A stretch of DNA of 64,000 nt, from the NCBI GenBank assembly GCA_963695645.1, contig CAVOHC010000012.1, forward strand, positions 1,733,468-1,797,467, given 5' to 3'. Below are positions 53,876-61,851 of the stretch, one piece after another; position 1 is the first letter of the stretch; each line of letters begins with the position of its first letter. The translations under genes were made by a program, and so were the position numbers. The notes under the pieces are model-generated. The model saw only the letters and a program-made list of their open reading frames with translations, did no database searches and was not told the origin of the DNA. This DNA is from DATBGO01 sp963695645 (lineage in GTDB: Bacteria; Actinomycetota; Actinomycetes; Streptosporangiales; Streptosporangiaceae).

Positions 53876-54844
53876 ATGGTTCGCTTCCTGGTCTTTCTGC
53901 TGGGCATGCTCACCGCACCCGGGCCGGAACCAGCCGGGGCGCTCCGGCCGGGCGCGCCGCCGCCGCCATCGGATCCGCTGGTCGCCCCCCGGAACGCCCG
54001 CCAGCATCCCGGCGGGCCGGGCCGCGATCCGGGCCGCAGGCGCATCTCCCCCCGGGCCATCCGGATAGCCGCTCTGGTGGCCGCAGGACTGCTCTTCCGC
54101 AGGGCGATCGCCTCGGTGAGCCTGATGGCGCTGGCGGCCGTGCTGCACCTGGCGGGCCTTAACGTCCACCTGCCGAGCATCCGGTTCGGCTGGCCGTGGC
54201 AGACGATTGACGCCGGCACCACGGTCAATGCCGACCTGGGCCCGTGGGTGCTGCAGAAGATCGAGGGAATCTCCAAGCCGGCCCTGGGCCAGGCGAGCTT
54301 CACCTTCTATTTCACCCACAAGGTCTCCAAGAGCATCGGCCCATGGCCGTGCTGGTACGCCAGCACCTTCTACGCCGTCGGCCACGCATCGGCCACCGTC
54401 GATCTCAATCCGGGCCCCGCCTGGTGGGCACCGGGGTCGGGTCACTACCGGCTGCAGATCCTGGGACGGCCCCATGCGGGCCAGCCCGGCCACGTGACCG
54501 TCATGATGGTCTTGCCGCGTCCCGAGCTCCCCCAGTCGGCCCACGACATCACTATCGACAACATCCCGTCTAAGCCCATCGATACGCAACACAGCTGGAC
54601 ATACCCGGGATTCGGCTGCGGCGTGGTACTGCGGCCGCAGTTTCCTCAGGCAGTGCTTTATTCCGAGGCTCAGCAGATCGCCTTCTATAAGTCTCAGCAC
54701 CTCCCGCAGGTTACCCGCCCGCTGATTAGCACCGCCGAAACGCAGGCCGCGCAGACCATCAAAGACAATTTCATTCAGCCTACCGTCAATGCACTTGGCT
54801 ACCGGCTGGACCGGTTCGTCATTCAATGGAACTCTGCACGCTAG
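53876..54844 (+). CDS. Unknown single-pass membrane protein with extracytoplasmic domain
   Basis: A 322-aa protein. It has an N-terminal hydrophobic segment (VRFLVFLLGMLTAPGPE), a Pro/Arg linker, a second hydrophobic stretch (ALVAAGLLFRRAIASVSLMALAAVLHLAG), then about 200 residues outside with paired cysteines (PWPCWYAS and GFGCGVV). No family is recognised. ATG 53876 has GAGAAGG 8 nt upstream, and the gene starts 34 bp after the hydrolase stop, so the trio is probably one operon. Confidence 0.7.
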   Translation: MVRFLVFLLGMLTAPGPEPAGALRPGAPPPPSDPLVAPRNARQHPGGPGRDPGRRRISPRAIRIAALVAAGLLFRRAIASVSLMALAAVLHLAGLNVHLPSIRFGWPWQTIDAGTTVNADLGPWVLQKIEGISKPALGQASFTFYFTHKVSKSIGPWPCWYASTFYAVGHASATVDLNPGPAWWAPGSGHYRLQILGRPHAGQPGHVTVMMVLPRPELPQSAHDITIDNIPSKPIDTQHSWTYPGFGCGVVLRPQFPQAVLYSEAQQIAFYKSQHLPQVTRPLISTAETQAAQTIKDNFIQPTVNALGYRLDRFVIQWNSAR

Positions 54845-54894
54845 TGCCGCGCCAGGTCACGTTGGCCCGGTAGGCGGCGGCTTGGTGCGCTGAG

Positions 54895-55191
54895 TTATGG
54901 GCGACCGCCTCCGAGCAGGATCGTCCAGCGCTCGATGGAGGTCACTGTGAGCATCCCGTTTTCTATCCACGGGTCGGCCGCCAGCGTTTCCCGGATGGCT
55001 GGCTCTCCCGGCGCGTTGAGGACTAGCAGGACCTCCCGGTCGCCGTCCAGTGGTCCGCCGAGGACGATGAACCCTGCAGCGGCCAGCTCGTCCATGAACC
55101 GCGCGTGGAGATCGAAGCCCGCTTGCTCGGGCAGCGGGCGGCTCCAGTCCCATGGCCCGCCGCGCTGTTCCCGGACGGCATACAACTCCAC
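54895..55191 (-). CDS. YCII-related domain protein
   Basis: A 98-aa YCII-fold protein. ALPEQ-like start, FMDELAAAGFIVLGGPLDG and ADPWIENGMLTVTSIERW are the family pattern (GGPLxG; DPW). The small ferredoxin-like fold is associated with dehydration or dechlorination chemistry in some members; the function here is unknown. GTG start at 55191. It is monocistronic or follows the MFS gene in the same direction. Confidence 0.85.
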   Translation of the reverse strand: MELYAVREQRGGPWDWSRPLPEQAGFDLHARFMDELAAAGFIVLGGPLDGDREVLLVLNAPGEPAIRETLAADPWIENGMLTVTSIERWTILLGGGRP

Positions 55192-55247
55192 GGGACTGGA
55201 GCCTATCTACTCACTTGGCGTGGGCGTGCGAACCTTTCCGGTCGGCG

Positions 55248-56444
55248 CTAGCGAGCCGGCTGCAGGTCCCGCGGCGCGGGACGGCTCCGGCCGGACCGCA
55301 GGCCAGGCGCCAGGGCCAGGGTGACCGCCACCGAGGCCACGGCGAGTACGGCCATCGCCGTGGCCGCAGACGTGCCCTGGGCAATGGCCCCGGCGATCGC
55401 CGCGCCGATCCCCTGCATGGTGAGGACTCCCGACGAGGCCAGCCCGAGCGCGTGCCCATGGATGTCATCAGGCGTCAGGGCCATCAGGCGTTCCTGGAGC
55501 AGCAGGCTGGCCGCGTAACCAACTGAGGCGAGGGTGACTGCCGCCACCGCGACCAGCAGCGGCGGATGCAGCGCGAAAACCAGATAGGGCGCGGCGAGCA
55601 GCAGCCGCAGGACCGGGGCGAGGCGCTCGCGCCACCTGTGCGGGACGAACCGGCCGGCCATCGTGTCCCCGGCCAGCATGCCCAGCGCGGCGCAGGCAAA
55701 CAGGAGGCCCGCATGGCGGGGCGCGTACGGGATGAACAACGCCTCGCAGCCGACGATCAGCCCGTTGGGCACCCACATGGCGAGATAGACGTAGCGGCGG
55801 GGCACCGATGACCACAGGCGCGCGTTGGTCCGCCAGGTCTGCGCGACAGACGGCCGTCCGGCGGCGCGCGGACGGCGGCGGGCCAGCCCCCACCGGGCGA
55901 CACCCGCGGCGGCCAGGTAAAGCGCCGCGCCGGTCACCAGCGCGCCACGCGCCGAGAGCGCGGTCACCAGCACGCCGCCGAGCGCGAATCCGCAGATCTG
56001 CATGATTCCGACGGACATGTTCAGCACCGAGCGGCCGAGCAGGTAGCCGTCGGCCGGCAGGATCTCGCTGAGCAGCCCGTAACGGACCCCGCCGCCCAGC
56101 GAGGCCGCCAGTCCCAGGCCCAGGATGATGGCGAAGATGGCCCAGACCGGCAGGCCCGGGATTGCCAATGCTGCAGTGCCCAGCCCGAAAATGAGCGCCA
56201 GCCCCGTCATCGCGGCCCGCGGCGGCAGCCGGTCGGATGCAGATAGCAGCGCCACCGCTCCTATGACCTGCGCCAGCGAGGATCCGAACATGCTGAGCGC
56301 GGCGAGCAACGGCGAGCGGGTGGCCGCATAGACGAGCGTGCCCAGGGCCAGTCCGCTCAGCGTGGTGGCGGCGACTTGCACGGCCGCGGTCGCGAAGAGC
56401 GGGGTGAACTCGGGTGCCTGGAACAGATCTCGGTAGGTACGCAC
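55248..56444 (-). CDS. MFS transporter
   Basis: About 398 aa with 10-12 membrane helices, for example LAALSMFGSSLAQVIGAVAL and WAIFAIILGLGLAASLGGGV. The layout fits the major facilitator superfamily, drug-efflux-like, with DRLPPRAAM as the loop 2-3 motif. I place the start at GTG 56444 (VRTYRDLFQ); the frame upstream to 56579 runs antisense through the divergent regulator. It is paired head to head with a DUF5937-type regulator across a 61-bp gap with an operator-like repeat. Confidence 0.85.
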   Translation of the reverse strand: MRTYRDLFQAPEFTPLFATAAVQVAATTLSGLALGTLVYAATRSPLLAALSMFGSSLAQVIGAVALLSASDRLPPRAAMTGLALIFGLGTAALAIPGLPVWAIFAIILGLGLAASLGGGVRYGLLSEILPADGYLLGRSVLNMSVGIMQICGFALGGVLVTALSARGALVTGAALYLAAAGVARWGLARRRPRAAGRPSVAQTWRTNARLWSSVPRRYVYLAMWVPNGLIVGCEALFIPYAPRHAGLLFACAALGMLAGDTMAGRFVPHRWRERLAPVLRLLLAAPYLVFALHPPLLVAVAAVTLASVGYAASLLLQERLMALTPDDIHGHALGLASSGVLTMQGIGAAIAGAIAQGTSAATAMAVLAVASVAVTLALAPGLRSGRSRPAPRDLQPAR

Positions 56445-56483
56445 GGCCCCGAGTCTGACCAGGGCTGCGGTCAGGGCGTTAAT

Positions 56484-56503
56484 GTTTCGCAGGGAGGCGA
56501 AAC
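56484..56503. promoter_or_regulatory. Operator-like inverted repeat between MFS and regulator genes
   Basis: Perfect 7-bp arms GTTTCGC / GCGAAAC flank AGGGAG. The spacer is part of the ribosome site (GGGAGG) for GTG 56506, so a bound repressor or a folded RNA would block regulator expression. Confidence 0.65.
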
Positions 56504-56505
56504 TG

Positions 56506-57486
56506 GTGGGCTTGTGGCGAGTTGACGCGGACACCCTGGCGGGCAGCCGCTTCGTCGTCTCTCCGCTGGCGGAGGCCACCGCGAGCTTGATCGCGCTCGC
56601 GAATGCCGCGGCCCCGCACCCCGGCCAGCGCGCCTGGCTCGACTCCCACCTGCCTGCTTACCGGAAGCTGCTTGCCGCCGACCCCGTCACGGCGCTGCTC
56701 GTCACGGCGCAGCTGGGTCGTCAGTGGATCGCGGATTTCCTCACCCCCCCGCCATCCGGCGAGGCAGATCCTGACTTCTACACCGAACTCACGCGGATCC
56801 GCGACACGCCGTCTCAGACGGCGCAGGCTGACATCGCGGTGGCCCTGGGCCGCCCCCTCCCGGACCGGCTGAAGCGTCCTGACCTGCCCCAGCGTGCCTC
56901 GGATCTGCTCGACTGGGTGTGGACGGAGACGGTCCTGCCGTACTGGAAGAGCCGCCGCCGGATCCTCGAGGCCGATGTCGTCGCCCGTACCCGGCGGCTG
57001 AGCCAGGGTGGCTGGGCCACCGCGCTTGACGACATCAGGCCGGGCACCCGCTGGCTGGGCGGCGGCCGGCTGCAGATCAACGCATACGACTACCCGCCGC
57101 GCGAGATCCGCGGCGCCGAGCTGCTGTTCGTCCCGGTGACACCGCGCCAGGGCTGGGCCGCCTGGGAGGAGCCGCACCGCTACGCCCTTATCTACCCATG
57201 CTCAGCGGTGCTGGCCGACCCGGACCCGTCGCCGGCCGCCGGTGCCCTGGCCAGGCTGCTCGGCCCGGGCCGCGCGGGAGTACTGCTGCGCCTGGACACT
57301 CCGAAGAGCACCACCCAGCTGGTGGCGCTGACCGGCCAGGGGCTCGGCTCGGTCGGCCGCCACCTCAAGATCCTGCTCGACGCCCGGCTGATCGAGCACC
57401 GCCGGGCCGGCCGCTCGGTCCTCTACTACCGGACGACCGCCGGAGATGCGCTGGTGCGGGCCCAGGACTCGGCGAGCGACGCCTAG
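56506..57486 (+). CDS. ArsR-like winged-helix regulator with DUF5937 domain
   Basis: A 326-aa regulator from GTG 56506. The N-terminal VDADTLAGSRFVVSPLAEAT is typical of DUF5937 proteins. The C-terminus carries an ArsR-type winged helix (LLRLDTPKSTTQLVALTGQG, then LKILLDARLIEHRRAGRSVLYYRT). It likely represses itself and the divergent MFS gene through the inverted repeat at its start. Its stop overlaps that of the convergent XRE gene by 3 nt (CTAG). Confidence 0.85.
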   Translation: MGLWRVDADTLAGSRFVVSPLAEATASLIALANAAAPHPGQRAWLDSHLPAYRKLLAADPVTALLVTAQLGRQWIADFLTPPPSGEADPDFYTELTRIRDTPSQTAQADIAVALGRPLPDRLKRPDLPQRASDLLDWVWTETVLPYWKSRRRILEADVVARTRRLSQGGWATALDDIRPGTRWLGGGRLQINAYDYPPREIRGAELLFVPVTPRQGWAAWEEPHRYALIYPCSAVLADPDPSPAAGALARLLGPGRAGVLLRLDTPKSTTQLVALTGQGLGSVGRHLKILLDARLIEHRRAGRSVLYYRTTAGDALVRAQDSASDA

Positions 57487-58457
57487 CGGGCGGCGCCCCG
57501 GGCCAGGTCAACCTGGTTCTGGCTGGTCAAGATGCCCACCGCTGCCTCGTACAGGGCGATGTCGTCACGGCTCAGGCCCAGGTCGCGGGCGTTGCTGATG
57601 TCATCCAGCTGCCTGGACATCTGCCGCGAGATGCCGAGCAGCTCCCCGGCCGCCAGCGGATCCCCGCGGCGCGCGACAGTCAGCGCTCGCAGCAGGGCCA
57701 GCGATCCTCGCAGCGATATGGCGCCAGCGCGGCCGTCGGCCGCCGGCCCGGCCAGTGCCGCCATGGCCTTGCGCGCCGTCTCGTCGGCCTGGGCGTAGCG
57801 GTCTGCTTGCAGCAGGACCCGGGTCAGGAGGTACGCGCTGGCCGCGGCCAGCAGCAGGTCGCCGGCCCGCTGCGCGGCGCTCAGTGCGCGGCTGGCCGCG
57901 GCCTTGGCGCTCTGCAGTTCGCCGAGCCTGGCCAGGGCCGCCGCGCAGGCCTGATAGCTGGTGGCCAGCAACTCCTGCAGCACGACACGGTCCTGTTGAT
58001 CGGGCCCGGATCGCAGGGCGTCCTGTAGCTGCGGCAGCAGATTGCTGAGCAGGTCGGCCAGCTCGCCGTAATGCCGAGCTCGCGCCAGGGCCCAGGCCTG
58101 ATCCGCCTGGGCCCGCAGCGCCGGCGTGGATTGTGCCGCTGAAGGCTCGCAGGCGGCGGGAACGCGCCGCTGGCAATCACCTGACGCGACGTCCTGAAGT
58201 GACCGGGTGATGGCCGGACTGGCCACAGTCAGGCGGCTGCAGCCGTTGCGCGGTAGCGGCAATGGCGTGCCCAGCGCGCCGGCGACCGTGCCGAGCAGCG
58301 AGAGCGGATCGACCGGCAGTAAGCCCCGTTCGATCTGCGACACCCAGGACGGCGGCTGATCGAGCAGCCGGGCTAGCTCCGGCTGAGACAGGCCACGGCG
58401 GCGGCGCAGCTCAGCGACGGCCCGTCCTAATGCCAGTTGCTGGTCCATCGCGCTCAC
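57483..58457 (-). CDS. XRE-family regulator with TPR-like C-terminus
   Basis: A 324-aa protein. Residues 8-62 form an XRE helix-turn-helix (LGRAVAELRRRRGLSQPELA, then LLDQPPSWVSQIERG). The remaining 230 residues are Ala/Leu-rich helices (AWALARARHYGELADLLSNL, and ATSYQACAAALARLGELQSA), like the TPR-type domains of actinobacterial regulators that sense peptides or small ligands. The DUF2795/WhiB pair is transcribed divergently. Confidence 0.85.
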   Translation of the reverse strand: MSAMDQQLALGRAVAELRRRRGLSQPELARLLDQPPSWVSQIERGLLPVDPLSLLGTVAGALGTPLPLPRNGCSRLTVASPAITRSLQDVASGDCQRRVPAACEPSAAQSTPALRAQADQAWALARARHYGELADLLSNLLPQLQDALRSGPDQQDRVVLQELLATSYQACAAALARLGELQSAKAAASRALSAAQRAGDLLLAAASAYLLTRVLLQADRYAQADETARKAMAALAGPAADGRAGAISLRGSLALLRALTVARRGDPLAAGELLGISRQMSRQLDDISNARDLGLSRDDIALYEAAVGILTSQNQVDLARGAAR

Positions 58458-58781
58458 CCGCTAATGGCCGTACCGGTCCAGGTCCAAGCTCCTTGCGTGA
58501 TACCCCGGGCCGGAGCAGGATCACCCCGGGCACCGCAGCGGCATCAACTATACATTCATGATGCGAAACGAGAATTGCATACGGATTTGCGCAACGCAAG
58601 TGCGGACACCCCGGCTATCCGCCCGCCTGGATACGGGCAGGCCCAGCTGCGCTCCCGCGCAGGTAGCCGCCCGCGCCGGGACGCCGCCGGCCGCCGACGG
58701 GGTTGGCTGCCCAGCATCGGGTAAGGGGACTGGGCACAGCCGAACAGACCGAGGCATTCGGCGACGAACGGAGGAACTGGC
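58458..58781. promoter_or_regulatory. Divergent promoter region between XRE and DUF2795 genes
   Basis: 324 bp with no supported gene. The stretch 58545-58600 is AT-rich for this genome and includes the inverted repeat TTGCG-CAA-CGCAA at 58587-58599. The ribosome site GAGGAACTGGC precedes the DUF2795 ATG. Confidence 0.45.
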
Positions 58782-59168
58782 ATGGAACGGGGCAGCTCGA
58801 AGCACGGCGCCCGGCTGGACGAGGAACTGGAGCACGAGACCCAGAGCATTACCCGCACCGGCCAGCCGCCGCATACCGAGGAGTGGCGCGAGACCGAGCC
58901 GTTCGATGAAGGCCACCTGAGCCTGCCTGCCGATCACGAGCCAGGAACCCCGCCCGGCATGACCCCTGCTGACGTTGACCGGCGGTCAGACCTGGCCCGG
59001 TACCTGCCGCGCGGCGACTTTCCCGCGGATCGCGACACCCTGGTCGGGCAGCTGGAGCGGACCGGGGCGCCCGACGATGTCACCGACACCGTCCGGCGCC
59101 TCCCGGAGGGCAGCCGGTTTGCCGCCTTCGGCGACGTCGTGCGCGCGCTGGGCATACCGACCGAGTAA
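58782..59168 (+). CDS. DUF2795 domain protein
   Basis: A 128-aa acidic cytoplasmic protein. The N-terminal half is polar, with EHETQSITRTGQPPHTEEWR. The C-terminal half has the DUF2795 pattern DLARYLPRGDFPADRDTLVG and LPEGSRFAAFGDVVRALG. The function is unknown; such proteins are common in soil actinobacteria and are sometimes linked to stress. It lies 40 bp upstream of the WhiB gene. Confidence 0.85.
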   Translation: MERGSSKHGARLDEELEHETQSITRTGQPPHTEEWRETEPFDEGHLSLPADHEPGTPPGMTPADVDRRSDLARYLPRGDFPADRDTLVGQLERTGAPDDVTDTVRRLPEGSRFAAFGDVVRALGIPTE

Positions 59169-59207
59169 CAGCGGGCCATCGTCGGAGAGACCTATAGCGA
59201 GGTGTGC

Positions 59208-59831
59208 ATGACCGAGACTGACATCCGCTCCGATTGGTGGTCGCTGGCCGCCTGCCAGTTCCGGGATCCGGAGATCTTCTTCCCGATCTCCGCGCAGGGC
59301 TCAGGAGCAGCCCAGGTGGCCCGGGCCAAGGCAGTATGCGCGCAGTGTCAGGTACGTCCGCAGTGCCTGTCCTATGCGTTGTCCGCGCCCCAGCTGCATG
59401 GCATCTGGGGCGCGACTACGCGGGACGAGCGCCTGCTGCTGCGGGAGCGCGACCGGGTGCGCAAGGTGCCCGCGGGCCAGCCGTCCGGCCATGGCGCTGC
59501 CGCGGGATGGTTATACCTTCTCGCCCTCGGGAGTAGCCGGGGCAGGCTTGGTGCGGGCGGGCTCGCCGTCAGGAACGGCCAGCGCTGGCGTGGTGCGGGC
59601 GGGCTCGCCGTCAGGAACGGCCAGCGCTGGCGTGGCGCGGCCGGGCTCGCCGTCGGGAACGGCCAGCGCTGGCGTGCCGCGGCCGGGCTCGCCGCCGGAA
59701 CTGGCCTGCGCCGGCTTGGCGCGGGCCGGCCGGGCGGGTATCAGGCGGGTCGGGCGCAGGCTGCTCAGCGCGGGGGCCCGGGCGACCAGGATCACTCCCG
59801 TCACCAGCGCCACGAGCCCGACCGCCTGTAG
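59208..59831 (+). CDS. WhiB-family iron-sulfur transcription factor with antisense-overlapping tail
   Basis: Residues 1-80 form a complete WhiB domain: Cys16, Cys44, Cys47 and Cys53 (C-x27-C-x2-C-x5-C) and GIWGATTRDER, which replaces the usual GVWGG. They would bind a 4Fe-4S cluster sensing redox or NO. WhiB proteins are usually 80-130 aa, whereas this frame runs to 207 aa. The last 105 residues are Gly/Arg-rich repeats read antisense through the 3' end of the DMT transporter gene, so the extension may be an accident of stop loss. ATG 59208 is preferred to GTG 59202. Confidence 0.85.
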   Translation: MTETDIRSDWWSLAACQFRDPEIFFPISAQGSGAAQVARAKAVCAQCQVRPQCLSYALSAPQLHGIWGATTRDERLLLRERDRVRKVPAGQPSGHGAAAGWLYLLALGSSRGRLGAGGLAVRNGQRWRGAGGLAVRNGQRWRGAAGLAVGNGQRWRAAAGLAAGTGLRRLGAGRPGGYQAGRAQAAQRGGPGDQDHSRHQRHEPDRL

Positions 59832-60599
59832 CGCGATCAGCCCGGGTGAGATGTGGATGACGTCGCCGAAGACCACCACCCCGAGCAGGATCCCGGCGAC
59901 CGGCTCGGCGGCGGTGATGGCCGGGAGCGAGGCATGCAGCGGCGCCGCGTTGAACGAGCTCTCCATCAGCCACAGCGCCACCAGGCTGGTGGCCACCAGG
60001 CAGTAGGCAGGCCAGCTGGTCAGCACGGCGAGTATGGAGTGATGGCTGATGATCTGCACCGTCTGGCGGGTGAGCGCGTCCGAGATGCCGAATATCAGGC
60101 CGCTGGCGGTCCCGGTCAGCAGGGCCCGCTGCTCGCCTTGGCGGCGCCATCCGGCCCGGACGAGCAACAGGGCGACAGCGCCGATGACGGCCGCGGAAGG
60201 CCAGTAGACGGCGGAGCCGAAGCGCAGGCTCTGGGTATTGATGGACCGCGATACCGACAACGCCGCAACGCCCGCGCTGAGCAGCACCGCGCCCAGCATC
60301 TCGGATTTCTGCAGCCGCTCGCCGCTGAGCGGCACGGCCAGGATCAGCGCGAAGATCAGCTCCGTGGCCAGCAATGGCTCGGCGAGCGATAGCGAAAGGT
60401 GACCGATCGTCCATGCGGAAAGGACCTGGCCGGCCACCATAATGGCGATACCAGCCAGCCAGCGGCGCTGCCGCAGCAGCTCCGCGATCAAGCGCAGGCG
60501 CAGGAAATAGGCCTTCGGAGCCTGCTCGGCAGCATGCTGCTGCAGCACCAAGCCGACCCCGACGAACATCGCGGCGATCAGGCCGACCGCGACGTTCAC
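59511..60599 (-). CDS. DMT-superfamily transporter with C-terminal repeat tail
   Basis: About 362 aa. Nine to ten membrane helices (VAVGLIAAMFVGVGLVLQQH, LLATELIFALILAVPLSGE, AAEPVAGILLGVVVFGD) match EamA/NIPA-like drug/metabolite transporters. The C-terminal 70 residues are a soluble tail of four 14-residue repeats such as GEPARTTPALAVPD. I place the start at GTG 60599 (VNVAVGL); ATG 60716 would add 39 non-hydrophobic residues. The 3' end overlaps the WhiB gene on the other strand by 320 bp. Confidence 0.8.
   Translation of the reverse strand: MNVAVGLIAAMFVGVGLVLQQHAAEQAPKAYFLRLRLIAELLRQRRWLAGIAIMVAGQVLSAWTIGHLSLSLAEPLLATELIFALILAVPLSGERLQKSEMLGAVLLSAGVAALSVSRSINTQSLRFGSAVYWPSAAVIGAVALLLVRAGWRRQGEQRALLTGTASGLIFGISDALTRQTVQIISHHSILAVLTSWPAYCLVATSLVALWLMESSFNAAPLHASLPAITAAEPVAGILLGVVVFGDVIHISPGLIALQAVGLVALVTGVILVARAPALSSLRPTRLIPARPARAKPAQASSGGEPGRGTPALAVPDGEPGRATPALAVPDGEPARTTPALAVPDGEPARTKPAPATPEGEKV
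59553..59720. repeat. Four tandem 42-bp repeats
   Basis: Units starting at 59553, 59595, 59637 and 59679 (each begins GCGGGC or GCGGCC and contains CTCGCCGTC and GGCCAGCGCTGGCGT). They encode 14-residue repeats on the minus strand (transporter tail) and on the plus strand (WhiB tail). Confidence 0.85.
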
Positions 60600-60776
60600 C
60601 GGGCCGCCACAGCACCTGCGCGGCAACGCCGGGGCCGCGCGGGATGACAGCGGCGAACAGTCATGACCTACTCCCTCAGGTATGACAAGCCCATCACTAT
60701 CTCCAGCATGACGCACCTGAAACGCGGTGCGTACCAGGAACGGCCTACTGGCCGGCCTGATCTTCGCTGACCCTGG

Positions 60777-61712
60777 TCAGCGCCGCCGCGTCTCCAGCAC
60801 GATCGCCCGGCCGCCAGTGCCCTGCCGGACCTGCGCCAGCGCGGCCGCCGCGGCCTCCAGCCGGTACCCGGACGCCACCTCGACGGTCAGGACGCCCGCG
60901 GCGAGCAGCTGGCCGAGGCGGGCGAGCCGTGGTCCATCCGGCGCTACGTAGACCGTGGTGACGTTGATGTGCCGTTCGGTGGCTGGCGCATCAGAGGTAA
61001 TGGTCGCCAGCCGGCCGCCGTCGCGGACCGCCCCGATTGCGATCGCGGCCGCGCCGGGCCGCGCGTTGACGGCGAGATCGACGCCACGGCCCTGGGTCAG
61101 GCTCCGGACCTGACCAGGCCACTGCGCTGACCGCGAGTCAAGGACGTGTGCCGCTCCCGCCGCGGCGACCCGGCCGGCGCTGCGTGCGCCCGCCGTGGCG
61201 ATCACCTCGGCGCCGAGGTGCGCGGCTAGCTGCACGAGCACCAGCCCGGTGACGCCGCCCGCGCCATTGACGAGCAGGCTCGCGCCGGGGCCGGGACCGA
61301 GCAGCCCGCGAAGCACCTGGTCCGCGGTGAGCACCGGGACTGCCGCCGCCGCCGCGACGCCGAACGGCACTGCCGCCGGGATGCCCGCCACGTCCGCGGC
61401 CGCTGCGGTGAACGACTCGGCCCAGGCTCCCTGGTCGCGCAGCGGCAGCGAGTGGGTCATGACGCGGTCGCCGACGGCCAGCCCGCCAGCCGCGGCGCCG
61501 GCGGCGGCCACGACGCCGGCCGCTGCCACCCCCAGCGCCATCGGCGGCACCCGGCCGAGATCCCAGCCGCCGGTCCGGGCAATGTCGTCCCAGTTGCCGA
61601 CCCCGCTGCTGTGTACGTCGATCAGCACCTCATCGGGCTGCGGACCGGCGGGCTCCGGCAGCTCCAGCAGCTCCACCGGTCCGCAGAACGTGCGTATCCC
61701 CGCTGCTCGCAT
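60777..61712 (-). CDS. Zinc-independent NAD(P)-dependent oxidoreductase (quinone oxidoreductase-like MDR)
   Basis: A 311-aa medium-chain dehydrogenase/reductase from ATG 61712 (MRAAGIRTFCGPVELLE). The cofactor site is LLVNGAGGVTGLVLVQLAAH (GAGGVxG). The catalytic-zinc Cys and His of alcohol dehydrogenases are not present, so it belongs to the quinone-reductase branch. It likely reduces a carbonyl or quinone with NADPH; the substrate is unknown. Confidence 0.88.
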   Translation of the reverse strand: MRAAGIRTFCGPVELLELPEPAGPQPDEVLIDVHSSGVGNWDDIARTGGWDLGRVPPMALGVAAAGVVAAAGAAAGGLAVGDRVMTHSLPLRDQGAWAESFTAAAADVAGIPAAVPFGVAAAAAVPVLTADQVLRGLLGPGPGASLLVNGAGGVTGLVLVQLAAHLGAEVIATAGARSAGRVAAAGAAHVLDSRSAQWPGQVRSLTQGRGVDLAVNARPGAAAIAIGAVRDGGRLATITSDAPATERHINVTTVYVAPDGPRLARLGQLLAAGVLTVEVASGYRLEAAAAALAQVRQGTGGRAIVLETRRR

Positions 61713-61851
61713 CGCGCTCCCGCATCGTCGCCCCGCTGCTCGTATACCGTCTCTGCCTCCGCACCGCAACCGCGCCGTACCCGCCGTCACCCGGCTCGGC
61801 TACGCGACACCGCCGCCAGTTTCGCGGTGGCCAGGGACGGCAACGGCCCAT

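Noticed and set aside
61195..61851. Upstream part of the open frame leading into the phospholipase D relic
   Set aside because: It is Pro/Ala/Ser/Thr-rich and antisense to the oxidoreductase gene, so it is not part of the PLD protein.
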